Source: Nymphaea colorata
Taxonomy: Eukaryota; Streptophyta; Magnoliopsida; Nymphaeales; Nymphaeaceae
DNA: 64,000 nt
Assembly: GCF_008831285.2 (NCBI RefSeq)
Contig: NC_045150.1
Coordinates: 10,864,001 to 10,928,000, forward strand
Direction of reading: 5' to 3'
The translations under genes were made by a program, and so were the position numbers. The notes below the pieces were generated by a model, which saw only the letters and a list, made by a program, of their open reading frames with translations, searched no databases and was not told where the DNA came from. Positions 34,111 to 44,338 of this stretch are shown in pieces; position 1 is the first letter of the stretch; every line of letters begins with the position of its first letter.

Positions 34111-34500
34111 TTCATATTAGTTTAATGCTTACTAACATATTAGGATGTTCAAATATTGTTTAAAATATTCTTTTTGTAAAACACATTGTGATAATAGCCA
34201 TGTTAGAAATTGGTTCAAGTTTTTCTTTGTGGCAATGGTGGTTTCACTTACATCATCCATATTTCAGGGCAAATTCTTTTATATATCCCATCACTTAAAT
34301 GATACTCCTTTGCCCCACAAGAAAAAAAAATGGGAAGTTTGAAAGCAACCCAATGAACAAGAAATGTAATATTCACTTAAATGCACAAAAAGAGAAGAGT
34401 GAGAAGAGCAGATAGGTTAACAAGCAAAGGGTGCAGATGTGGTATAAACCTGCAAAAGAGGGGCAGCTGTCAATCACTAGACGTTTTTTATTCATAGCAA

Positions 34501-34871
34501 GTAGGGCTGCACAATGAGTAAAGCCAGCTTGAGCTTATCTTGAACTCTCTCATCAAAACACAACTTCAACTCGGCTTGTTTATAAACGACTCAAGCTCGA
34601 GTTCAAATGTACGGTTGAAATGTTAATGAGTCCAGTTTGAATTGTAAAAGCATGACTCAGCTCGACTACATAATAAATGTTGAATTATAATGAAAAACTA
34701 GTTAAACGAATAGTAATTAAATGAGTTAATTGAGTTAAACAAATTAAAAGAAACGAGTCATGCTTAACACAAACAAAGCTCAATGATTCGAGTTCAACCT
34801 CTAGCTTGACTTTTCTGAGTGGAGCCACGTCGAGCTGGCCCAATTCAAGCTCGGCTCGTATGCAGCCCTAC
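34501..34871. mobile_element. MITE with GTAGGGCTGCA inverted ends
   Basis: Perfect 11-base inverted termini GTAGGGCTGCA (34,501) and TGCAGCCCTAC (34,861), 371 bp apart, AT-rich interior with repeated CTCGAGCTCGA-like words. Flanks TAGCAA and TAGTAA are a possible six-base imperfect target duplication. A diverged relative starts at 33,152. Confidence 0.65.
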
Positions 34872-35019
34872 TAGTAAGTCATTACCTGTGGCACTACTTT
34901 CTATCTGTCAGTCGAAAAAAGGAGTTGAGATAGCGAAAAAGGAGAGAGATCTCCCTTTATTATATTTCAGCACTAAGGGAAAGTAGCATCACTAACATTC
35001 CTTGTAGCATGCCTTCTAC

Positions 35020-35044
35020 CTCCCTCTCTCTCTCTCTCTCTGTC
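35020..35044. repeat. CT/TCTG microsatellite
   Basis: CTCTCTCTCT repeats, followed to about 35,106 by further CTCT and CTGT runs. The flanking AAATTTTCTCCTCCCATT (35,047) and AATGGGAGGAGAAAATTT (35,137) form an inverted repeat of 18 bases around it. Confidence 0.7.
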
Positions 35045-35763
35045 AAAAATTTTCTCCTCCCATTTTCTCTCTCTCCCTCTGCCTGTCTGTCTGTCTATCT
35101 GTCTCTCCCTCGACACGAAAATGAAAAAAAAAAAGAATGGGAGGAGAAAATTTTTCACATACAGAGAGAGAGAGTTACTTTCTATTGATAATTCATGCCC
35201 AAGGACTTAATTAGGTTGGATATATCTGAATATCAACCTGATTTTGAATCAATTTAACTGGATCTAGTTAAAAAATGATCCCTTCGTAGCCAAATTCGAT
35301 CTACTAAAGATCCAACCCAGTTATGTTTAAATTTGGGACCTCGTGCTATCGAAATTCAGCTATCAAAGATAAAGCCCAAGCCCGAATCAAAATAGACACA
35401 ATCCTGATAGCTCAAATACAAAAGAATTGAATCCAATGTGAATCCAAACCATTGATGATCGCGTACAAGAAATATGGTTTTAAATAGAATTGAAGCAATG
35501 CTGCTATGGGATGCCGACGGATTGGATCAGATATACCCTTAAGCATATCTACTTTTTTGGATATTAACATATTCTCATTCAAATTCAGAATCAGATTTGA
35601 ATACGAATGAAGAAAAGTCATATCCGAATCTGAATCCAAAATTCAATTTCACAATCTGAATCCAACTTTTATAGTAATATCTGAATTCGAATTTTGAACT
35701 GAATTTTGCCAATTTTCAAAATGTAAGAGCACTAGATATAGAATATTTATGTCAAATTAAATC

Positions 35764-36643
35764 TAATCTAAATCATTTTCCGAATCCAATCAGATATTTA
35801 TGTACATCCAAATCCGAATCCGAATTTTATCAGAAGTCATTTCTTAAATCTGAATTCGATCTGATTTCTTAGTCGGATATTAATTTTTTTTCATATCCAA
35901 TTTCTTGGAACCAATTTAGTTGGATATCCGATCCAAAACAGATATATTGATATCGCTATGATCCATCATTGAAGAACTATTTCTCTTTGCCACAGGAAGG
36001 AGAATGCCACTGGGAAACAGTGTTTTTGGCATTTGGATGGCAACTGCGACAGTTGTTTGGGAATTTTGATGGCCACCGGATGCCGTTGAAGAGCCACGAC
36101 CACCTTCCACGAATGACAAAAGCCATTAAAGAAAGCATTGTTTCTGGTGTTGGTACATCGCCAGTGAATAGGAAAAAATTTTCACATTATAAAGCTCCTT
36201 CACCGTAATCTAAATCATTTTCCGAATCCAATCAGATCTTTATATACATCCAAATCCGAATCCGAATTTTATCAGATGTCATTTCTTAAATCCGAACTCG
36301 ATCTGATTTCTTAGTCAGATATTAAATTTTTTTCCATATCCAATTTTTTCGAACCAATTTAGTTGGATATCCGATCCAAAACAGATATATTGATATCGCT
36401 ATGATCCATCATTGAAGAACTATTTCTCTTTTCCACAGGAAGGAGAATGCCACTGGGAAACAGTGTTTTTAGCATTTGGATGTCAACTGTGACAGTTGTT
36501 TGGGAATTTTGACGGCCACAGGATGCCATTGAAGAGCCATGACCACCTTCCACAAGTGACAAAAGCCATTAAAGAAAGCATTGTTTTTGGTGTTGGAACA
36601 TTGCCATAGGAAAAAATTTCACATCATAAAGCTCCTTTACCGT
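35764..36643. repeat. Tandem duplication, two units of 442 bp
   Basis: AATCATTTTCCGAATCC at 35,771 recurs at 36,213, and the two units stay aligned to CATCATAAAGCTCC near 36,625. Each unit has an AATCCGAATC-rich half and a half with a matching minus-strand ORF of 67 codons (35,916-36,119 and 36,359-36,562) rich in Ser and Gln. The ORF has no recognised domain; its conservation is explained by the recent duplication. Confidence 0.85.
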
Positions 36644-36899
36644 CCTTTTTCTCCCAGCAACTTGGCCTTCCTTCGCTTCAGATCCAAAGCCATGTGCATG
36701 ATTTCATTTCCTTCTTCTTCATTATGTAAGGTCGGCTATCACTGGTCCAGGTTGCTGTCATGCCTGTCACATAATGGACATAATCTAAAACTTTAAATTT
36801 ATAGTTGGATTTTCATGGACCTGAGTCCAGTTATATGAGGCTGCCCCATGAGACTAGAGTCACTGGCCCATGAACCTGGGTGAATTCGACTTCTTCTAG

Positions 36900-37790
36900 A
36901 TCAAAGTAGCCCTGGGCGCTGAGCCAGGTCACCGGTGGGTACCCCGTACCCAGCCTGGAATGGGCCTGGGTCCGGTAGCACTTTGCGCTCGTCGGGCTCT
37001 TGCCCATTGCATCCGGCCTGGCCCGATATTAAAATGGGCCGGGTCCCAGTTAGAAGTTGGGGCCCGTTAAGGCCCAATGGCCATTAGGTCGAAATAACTC
37101 AACTTGAGTCTTTCCCTTTTCATTTGAAAGGGAGATATCTGCTGCCTGCGCTACTGTGCCTGTGCAATCCACCGACCACCGTCGCCACCATCGCACTGCT
37201 GGTCTACACTGTCACCATCGTCGCACTACTGGTTCGTCACAGTCGACCTCCGGTCCACCACCGACGCACCTCATGGCAGACTATTGAACTAACAAGCTTC
37301 GGGGGGGAAATCTTCATCGCGGCAGGTAAGATCAGCCCCAAACCCCATCCGGCGGTTCTCCTTTCCTTCTGCCCAATCCATCCCCATCATAAGCCAAATG
37401 AGAGAGAGGGATTCCTAATTCATATCTGAAGATTTCTGTGGCACAAGGGACACTGCCACATTGCAGTAGGTTTGGCAGGGAGAAGTCAATGGATGGCAGC
37501 AGCCTCCATCATCAGACGCAGAAGCACATGAGACCCATGGAGCAACATCCTCCTCCTCCACCGCCTCAGGGACCTTGGAGCTCCCCCCAGTTCCAGTGTC
37601 ATCAGTCGCACCCTCCTCCTCCTCTTCCCTATCATCATTATCTTCACCATCAGCAGCAGCAGCTTCTGCAACCTCCCCAGCGCCAATGGATTCCGCCTCC
37701 TGACCACCCGCAGATGCAGTTTGCACTATGGTATCGCCCGGCCCATTAATAGTTGGGCCGGGTAGCGGGCCGACCCGATTCAAATACTCC
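36900..37790. mobile_element. GC-rich insert with GGGCCGGG palindromic ends
   Basis: Left part carries GGCCCGATATTAAAATGGGCCGGG and right part CGGCCCATTAATAGTTGGGCC..., inverted hairpin-like blocks about 700 bp apart, around a GC-rich middle quite unlike the AT-rich surroundings. This is the usual look of a non-autonomous DNA transposon carrying captured host sequence. Boundaries are approximate. Confidence 0.35.
37490..37749 (+). CDS. Pro/Gln/His-rich ORF, possible captured exon
   Basis: About 86 codons from the ATG at 37,490 (in-frame upstream Met at 37,438). Composition is dominated by Pro, Gln and His: P-P-P-P-P-P-Q-G-P-W, Y-H-H-Y-L-H-H-Q-Q-Q-Q, R-Q-W-I-P-P-P. Such low-complexity N-termini are common in plant RNA-binding proteins, but no folded domain follows: the frame runs into the GGGCC hairpin and stops. 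The antisense strand is also open for 176 codons (Glu/Asp-rich), which is a composition effect of CTC/CAG-type triplets. Best guess is a captured 5' exon fragment. The parent gene is not identified. Confidence 0.3.
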
Positions 37791-37799
37791 ACACTGCCA

Positions 37800-39946
37800 A
37801 AAACATGCCAAGAAGCTTGCCCCAGTAAATCAATCCCTCTTCTACAACTCTGATCGATGGAAACTTCTTTTCCCCATATTTTATTTTCTAGGCAGAATGA
37901 ACCACACCTACTTTTCCCTTCTTTAAGTAGTGATTTTATACCCATTTACTTTTTCCATTAATCTGAATTCATTGATGGCTTTTTTCTCTTTATTTGAAGG
38001 TAAATGATGAAAATGGCGTAGGCAATTGAAGATTCTGAATTCTGGCGAGCTTGAAGGATTATTTTGATTCTGTGTTGTTCTATAGAATGACATGGTTCAT
38101 ATTTGCTTTCACTGAATTTTTGCTACATTTAAAACGTTGATTATTCTTTCTTTTTCTTGAAACTGAACTGAAAGTTTGCTTATTCGTATTTGTATCGATC
38201 GATCTGGTCTTCATGCTTTTTGGCCTTCTTACAAAGTGGCCAGAACTCAAGATTCCTTTTACCTAACTTAGAACATCTGGCAGAGGGTTTTTTGTTTGGC
38301 TTATTAAGTTATTCGGACATTCAAGGGTTGTTTGGTAACAACAAAAGTTTATAATTGTTATATGAATACGCTAAAAATAAGGTAAATTGATAAAACACTT
38401 TAATAAGTGTTTCAAGAATCTTACCCCAATCTTTATGATATATTCATGAAACAGTTACAAAATGTTTCCTGTTCAATGCGGCAATTGAAGTCTACAGCAA
38501 TCTATGAAGTTCCTCTTCTCATGTATCTATGGTTGGTTAGATTTTCTAACTAAAATTTACATATATAAGATTTCTTTTGTATGTGATAGAAGGTGTAGTG
38601 CACTAAATGTAAAAGCAAAAAAGTTCTTTGCAGTTGTTGATAATGATAAAGAATTTACTTTTCACTATTTCTTCATGTTCAACTATAATGAGTTGCAAAA
38701 CAAAAGGGTACTAGTTTTGTAAAATTTGAAGCTGGGATTGGTTGTAGGGAGAAGCTATTGTCACTCATTTATAAGGAAAACTTGGAAACAGGCCTCCTTT
38801 TGTATTCTTAATCAAATAACATCCTTATTCTATTATATTTTCCATCGATTCTCTTGTGGATAGGAACCACGAACTTTTTTCTAGCACATAAACAACAGCC
38901 ACCATATTTATTCTCCAATAAATTCTAGATGAAAGATCGAATTGTAGTTTCAAAATTTTAACATGGGTAAAAATATAAATTTTTAAAATTTTTATATAGG
39001 ATACTTTTTTTTTAAATTTGCATATATATATTTTTTTGAAGGTGGGCCTCGGCCCTTTCCAGCTCCCTGGCTCCGGCCCTACTATTCATAAAGAATCTAT
39101 TTTATTTGTCACTGCAGGTTGAAACTAATAGCTTTGTATGTTCAAGGAATAAATGCAATTGAATCACATTAGCGGCACATATTTAATATACTAGTCTATG
39201 ACAACAAGAAAACACCACTACTGATCGTGAGACACACCACATGCCATCTATATTTGATGGCAGATCAAAAGTGCCACTAAAGACTTTACAATGGCACATA
39301 TTTATGTCATCATTGATATTGTATGCAACCCAAGAATGCCGCAAAAGACCTTTCACTATTTCCAGCAATAGTGTGCTTATGTATGTGAATCTACATAAAA
39401 GTTGGCAAAATATTTAGACCACTTCGATAAAGAATAAAAGCTAGATCCATTAAAATACATTATTAAAATATGCTTTTACCAATCTAACCTGGTAGATATG
39501 ATCTTAAGAGTGATTTTATGAGAAATATATATTAAGTTGATCATTTTTTATTTTAATAATGTTTTCTTCGAATAAAGAATGAACGGCTCTTATAACATCA
39601 AAAGTTTAATTGTAGAAAGTTCAAATTTTGTATAAAAATAACTTTAACAAAAACATGTTTTACATTAATTAAATTAGTATTTAGAAACAGATTAAGAGGT
39701 TCACATTGGTTTAAAACACTTTTTATCGCTAATTATCCCTTAATACTCGGCCGATGACCCACGTTCTTTTCTTCTTTCTTTTCCTTTTTTCATTTTTTTT
39801 AATCACAGTCGATAGCGTCGCTGTGGTCTAGCATCGGGAGGGGGAGGCTGCTGTCATGCCTGTCACAGCCGTTGAGGGGAAGGCGATGGTGGTTACGGAC
39901 TCCCACAATTGGTGTTGTGCAACGTCACTTTATCACAGAAAAGATG
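37800..39946. other. Intergenic; no supported gene
   Basis: AT-rich. A MITE-like fragment lies at 38,930-39,085 (TTTCAAAATTTTAAC ... CTCCGGCCCTA), matching the right end of the hAT-type family but without a left end. Nothing else is recognised. Confidence 0.5.
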
Positions 39947-40020
39947 CTCAAAGGAGAGATATAGTTGTTATAAATTGCTTTAGAAGATCAGGGTGCTGAA
40001 GAGACCGCCAGTGCAGATAT
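39947..40020 (+). mobile_element. Copia RNase H tail fragment
   Basis: Inverted relative of about 61,072-61,145. On this strand it encodes the decayed end of a copia polyprotein (I-A-L-E-D-Q ... D-I-F-T-K). Only the last codons are present. Confidence 0.55.
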
Positions 40021-41967
40021 TCACCAAGTTTAGAAGAATTGTACGTGTTATAAGTAAAAAGGCAGTAATGACGGGGAAATTATAGCGGTTCATCACCGAC
40101 TCTTTAGAAAAGTCGAGAGAACTCATGTTCTCTTCTTGCTTTGTCGGTGTACCCATTTTGGGTGCCGCTTATGATATAATAAAAGAGATGTTTTAAGAAG
40201 CTGGTGGAATTTTCCACCACCGACATCTTCTCACTACAAAGAGAGGTGCTGCTCATTGTGGTATTGATTGTCACAAGTGAGTGAAAGTGAATGTGAAGGT
40301 GCTCGTGTGCTCACTTTGTGAACTAGTGAAGTGGTTGAGTTAGTGTGTGCATCAAATGAAGGTGGGAAACATGCTTAGCAAGTCAACCTCAGTAAGTCCA
40401 TTTATGTATTGTGTTACTTTGTAAGCACTTTATGGATAATAGTAGTCTACTATTAAGTGTGTTGCTTGGTGAAATTCATGATTTAGATAAAGGGATTAGA
40501 ATTTTTTGGGACACCGAGTCTCTGCCAGAATATGCCAATAGCATAAATTATTGTTCAAATTTGGATCTAGAGGAATTAAAATCATCCGAAGTCCAAATTT
40601 TCTACAAACAAGTGCCGCTCAAATTTCATTACAAATCTTTTGAAACTATCTCAATTTTTCAAAGTTTGTTGTGTCTTTACATGCTCAAGGATATTGTTCA
40701 ATGTTCCACATTTTTATCTGGTGGCATAGAATGTATAATGATATATCTAGTTATTTGTTGTGTCCATTAAATAACGATATGACAGAGTATACATGATAAA
40801 TATATAGCTAGGAAGATTGTAGTTTCCAGCCAGGATGTAACATGTACCCTTGAACCATTATAAGCTTCATAGATTCTGCCATCAATTACAAAATGTGCAA
40901 TAATCTTTGACTTTTGGATAGATTATTTGTTTATTCTTTAAAAAAATGTTCATGCAATAGAAAAAGGTTTCCAGCCTCTGAACATGTCTGCGATTATGGA
41001 TTTTTCCAAAAGCCTTAATTTTTGCAGAAATGTGCAATAATCCAAACTGATTCAGACTATCGCTTCCAAAATATGCTACTTAGCTTCATATTCGTGACAT
41101 TCCCAGTCAAATGATTAACTTCATGATTAAACTCATAATCTCTGGATTCTTAGTTGTTGATATTGTTCATCCCACTTGGGAGCAACAAGCACAGAACAAG
41201 TCACTTGGTGCTTAATTAGTTTTCCAATATGAAACACTGCCAAGGCAGAGGTTATTATTGTAGTTGGCATACCATGATATCTATCGTGTGGATATGGGCC
41301 TCGAAACATATTACAATATTAAAAAATTAGATCACCTGAACTCGACGTATGGGTAAGATAAACTAAGCGCTAGTGCCGGCATGTAACTAGAAGGATTTTG
41401 AGATATGATGTGGATTGGTTGACATGTGATGAGAAAACAAAAATGCTTGCTCTTGGTGGATTGAATCCAACTAAGGCGTGGGTTTGACGAATATTAAGCA
41501 TGGCGTAGAAAGAAAATGCCTACACAATCATGATCTTTCGTTTTTCAGGAAAAAGACCCAACTAAGGCCTGGGTTTGACGAATATTAGTGAACTAAATTA
41601 CATCAATAGCTGCACTTCTTTTCATTGACCAATCAAAATGAACTTTTCTACTTTTAAATATTTCAACATTAATTTTTGTGGAGGCGTTCGGCTGGCATGA
41701 AGAATCATAAGAATTTAGCCAGTACTGCAAGCACATCAGCATAGCCGTTTGTTACGTGTCTCTGCAATGCACTTAATTAAGTGTTCATATTTCGAGGTCT
41801 AAAGCGATAAAAAAAGAATAGTATAAATGAATAAGCATATGAAATAAAACCAAATAAGCTTTAAAAAAATATTATTTAAACTAAAAACCAACATTAACTA
41901 ACAGGCGGCCAACTTGTTGGTCACAAAAATTGATTTGGCATGCTTGAGCAAAACGATTCAAACAACG

Positions 41968-41971
<4 letters not shown>

Positions 41972-42019
<48 letters not shown>
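41972..42019. repeat. (AT)n microsatellite
   Basis: About 24 uninterrupted AT units. A shorter run is at the equivalent place of the other inverted-repeat arm (59,017-59,045). Confidence 0.95.
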
Positions 42020-42023
<4 letters not shown>

Positions 42024-43198
42024 GCATATTTTCAGGTGAGCAAAATTTACATCAGGAAAAGAAGTTCAAGGCCCCTTCACCATTCTCTCAAACTAAGGTC
42101 TTAAGCTGTGTCCATACCAGCGATAACAAGGGTGCACCCTACAACTTTACGTATTGCACCCCACTACATAAGGCATGAGGGCACAATGCTCATGAGAATC
42201 GAACTAGAGACTTGCCCCTTTATAAGTCTTTGGCCTGACAAGGTACGCTATAGCTATTGAGAAAGAATTGCATATGCATTAACTAGGATGATGGAAATGA
42301 CAATTTTATATCACTAATAACAATTATATATATATATATATATTGAGGTATGGCCATGCTTATTTCTTTTCATAGGTGGCCTCCTTGACAGTGTCAAACT
42401 TTGGAGGCAGAATCCCCTTGACATGAAAGTGCCCGCAGTTTTTGTGGTATTGACTTCATGCACTAAACGTGCAAAGCAGTTTACCGTTAGCTTTATATAT
42501 ATATATTTATGTATACATGCACAAAATACAACACAACCACTGTGGTTGGATAGACAGCAGCTGGCTCGAAGGGATTTTAGGATGACAAATGTTGAATATG
42601 GATCAAAACTTGTTCACCGCAACCATGCATAACAAAGAAGCTCAGGTGGTGGAGTTAACAGGTATAATCATCTGTCTGCGCACTCTATTACGTGTTAGTG
42701 GCCTCTAGCTAGCTACTCCTATACCTTCATCACCTTTGCCATCACTATTTCACCTTGTGAATTCTCCTTCATCATCATCTTCTTCTTCTTCTTGTTCAAT
42801 ATCTCTGGCTAGTGGTGGGTTCAAATACTTTTGCGGACCTGTTTTGCAGTTGATCTCAATTTCAATCCCAACAATGACATCTGCAGGCAAGATCCTTCAG
42901 TAGTTATTGACTATCCCGGAGGAGGTGCCCCACGCAGCACCAGGACTTGTGTTGATAAGCGAGCAAATCTGGTTATATGCACAACTGTGAAATCATTGTG
43001 CACAGGATCTTGTGCATGCCAAGTACCCCCAAAATGTGGGTGAGGGGCCCAATACAAGTGGCTCAAGATACACTTGGCTTTTTTTAAAAGGCTGTGCACC
43101 GTCCACGTAACTAGCTTTTGGTAAGTAAATCACACTTTTATTTGGGTTTCAAGAACAAAAGGTGCATTGTTTCTACAAAAACGTTAGATGTACGAAAA

Positions 43199-43622
43199 TT
43201 TAATGGTGACTCTCATTTTTTATTGTCATCCTCATTTAAGTAGAGCCCAGGGGCGGAAGGGCCTGCCTGGGCCATGGCCTCACCCCAGCAAATTGGAAAA
43301 AAAAAACATAGAAAAAATTGTAAATTTTTAGTTGTGCCTTGTATTGTTTGGATTCGGGTTCAGTTTGGCCTCACCCGGATCCGGTGGTTAGACTGTTTGG
43401 GCCACTCCTAAAAAATCTTAGTTCCGGCCCTGGCAGAGCCGTTCGATCTATCATGATAGATGGTTAAGAAAAAACAAAGAAAAATGGTGATAGACTTTTT
43501 ATCATTTAGTATTAAATTTCATCTTCTTCTTCTCGTTTTTCTCTCAACCATATATACGTATTAGATGGACGGCCTTGTTTAGATAGCTGGGTGACTATAA
43601 ATAGCTAGAGTCATCATTTACT
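43199..43622. mobile_element. GGTGACTCT-family MITE interrupted by a hAT MITE
   Basis: Ends TTAATGGTGACTCT and AGAGTCATCATTTA are inverted complements. The 185-bp hAT MITE at 43,248-43,432 sits inside. The inverted-repeat partner (57,565-57,797) has the same MITE without the inner insertion. Confidence 0.6.
43248..43432. mobile_element. hAT-type MITE with 8-bp target duplication and known empty site
   Basis: Ends CAGGGGCGGAAGG and TTCCGGCCCTG are inverted complements. Flanks GTAGAGCC (43,240-43,247) and GCAGAGCC (43,433-43,440) agree at seven of eight bases. The other inverted-repeat arm reads straight through the site with a single GCAAAGCC (as CGGCTTTGC near 57,746-57,754), which is the pre-insertion state. 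Confidence 0.9.
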
Positions 43623-43677
43623 CACTTGTTCACTCTCTATCTTTCTCTCTTTGTCTCACTCTTTCTCTCTCTCTCAT

Positions 43678-43732
43678 ATATTTTATATATATATATATAT
43701 AATATATATATATATAAAATATATATAGATTA

Positions 43733-43779
<47 letters not shown>
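43678..43779. repeat. TA-rich microsatellite
   Basis: About 100 bases of TATATA with a few interruptions. The Tyr/Ile-rich ORFs on both strands here are artefacts of the repeat. Confidence 0.9.
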
Positions 43780-43781
<2 letters not shown>

Positions 43782-44155
43782 TTGGCAAAAACGAGACCAC
43801 TTGGGTAAGAGGGAAAAACAAACCCATCAAATTAATTATTAAAATATTTGCTTTTACAATCTCACGTTACAAATATGATGTTAAAGAATAATTTTGTGAG
43901 CAACAAATAATTTTTTCCTGCTTAAATAATGTTTCTTAATCATAAAAAAAGAACAACTCTTATAACATCAAAATTTTGGTAATGGAAATATTAATTTTAG
44001 AAAAGAAAGTCTGGAACTGAAGCATGATTTATATTAAACTAGCGTTTATAAACACACTAGATGGTTCATTTTTTGTTTAAAACACTTTTTAACACAAAAT
44101 TAAGAGGCTTGGCTTTTATCACTTACCCAAATGGACTAGTACCTTCCAATCATTC

Positions 44156-44190
<35 letters not shown>

Positions 44191-44338
44191 AAACCACAAC
44201 GATCCACCCCTTGTAGTGTATGGACACCTTCTTGGGAGGTAGTTTTAAAGTACAAATCAATTTCTATGAATGCCAAAAGAAAAATCCTTGAATTTCAGCA
44301 CATAATTAAACAAGATTAGAAACATTAATTAATCTACC

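Larger units (their letters stand above)
39947..44338. repeat. Left arm of a large inverted repeat (partner 57,152-61,145)
   Basis: Read in reverse complement, the right arm follows this one in order: copia tail (AAATTGCTTTAGAAGATCAG at 39,974), a GTGAGTGAAAGTGAA block, the GGGACACCGAG block (40,508), GATTATGGATTTTTCC (40,992), the GACCCAACTAAGG block (41,548), the C2-like promoter and exons (42.4-42.95 kb), the GGTGACTCT MITE, and CACATAATTAAACAAG (44,300). Differences include about 190 extra bases near 40,020-40,210, about 190 extra near 44,075-44,265, and one MITE insertion. Arms are about 4.4 and 4.0 kb with a loop of 12.8 kb. Confidence 0.9.

Noticed and set aside
37415-37945. 176-codon minus-strand Glu/Asp/Ala-rich ORF
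   Set aside because: Antisense of a Pro/Gln-rich triplet-repeat stretch; openness is explained by composition.
40411-40770. 119-codon plus-strand ORF in the left inverted-repeat arm
   Set aside because: The corresponding right arm (about 60,560-60,880) does not keep the frame and no domain is recognised.
43626-43830. Tyr/Ile-rich ORFs on both strands
   Set aside because: They are read from a TATATA microsatellite.
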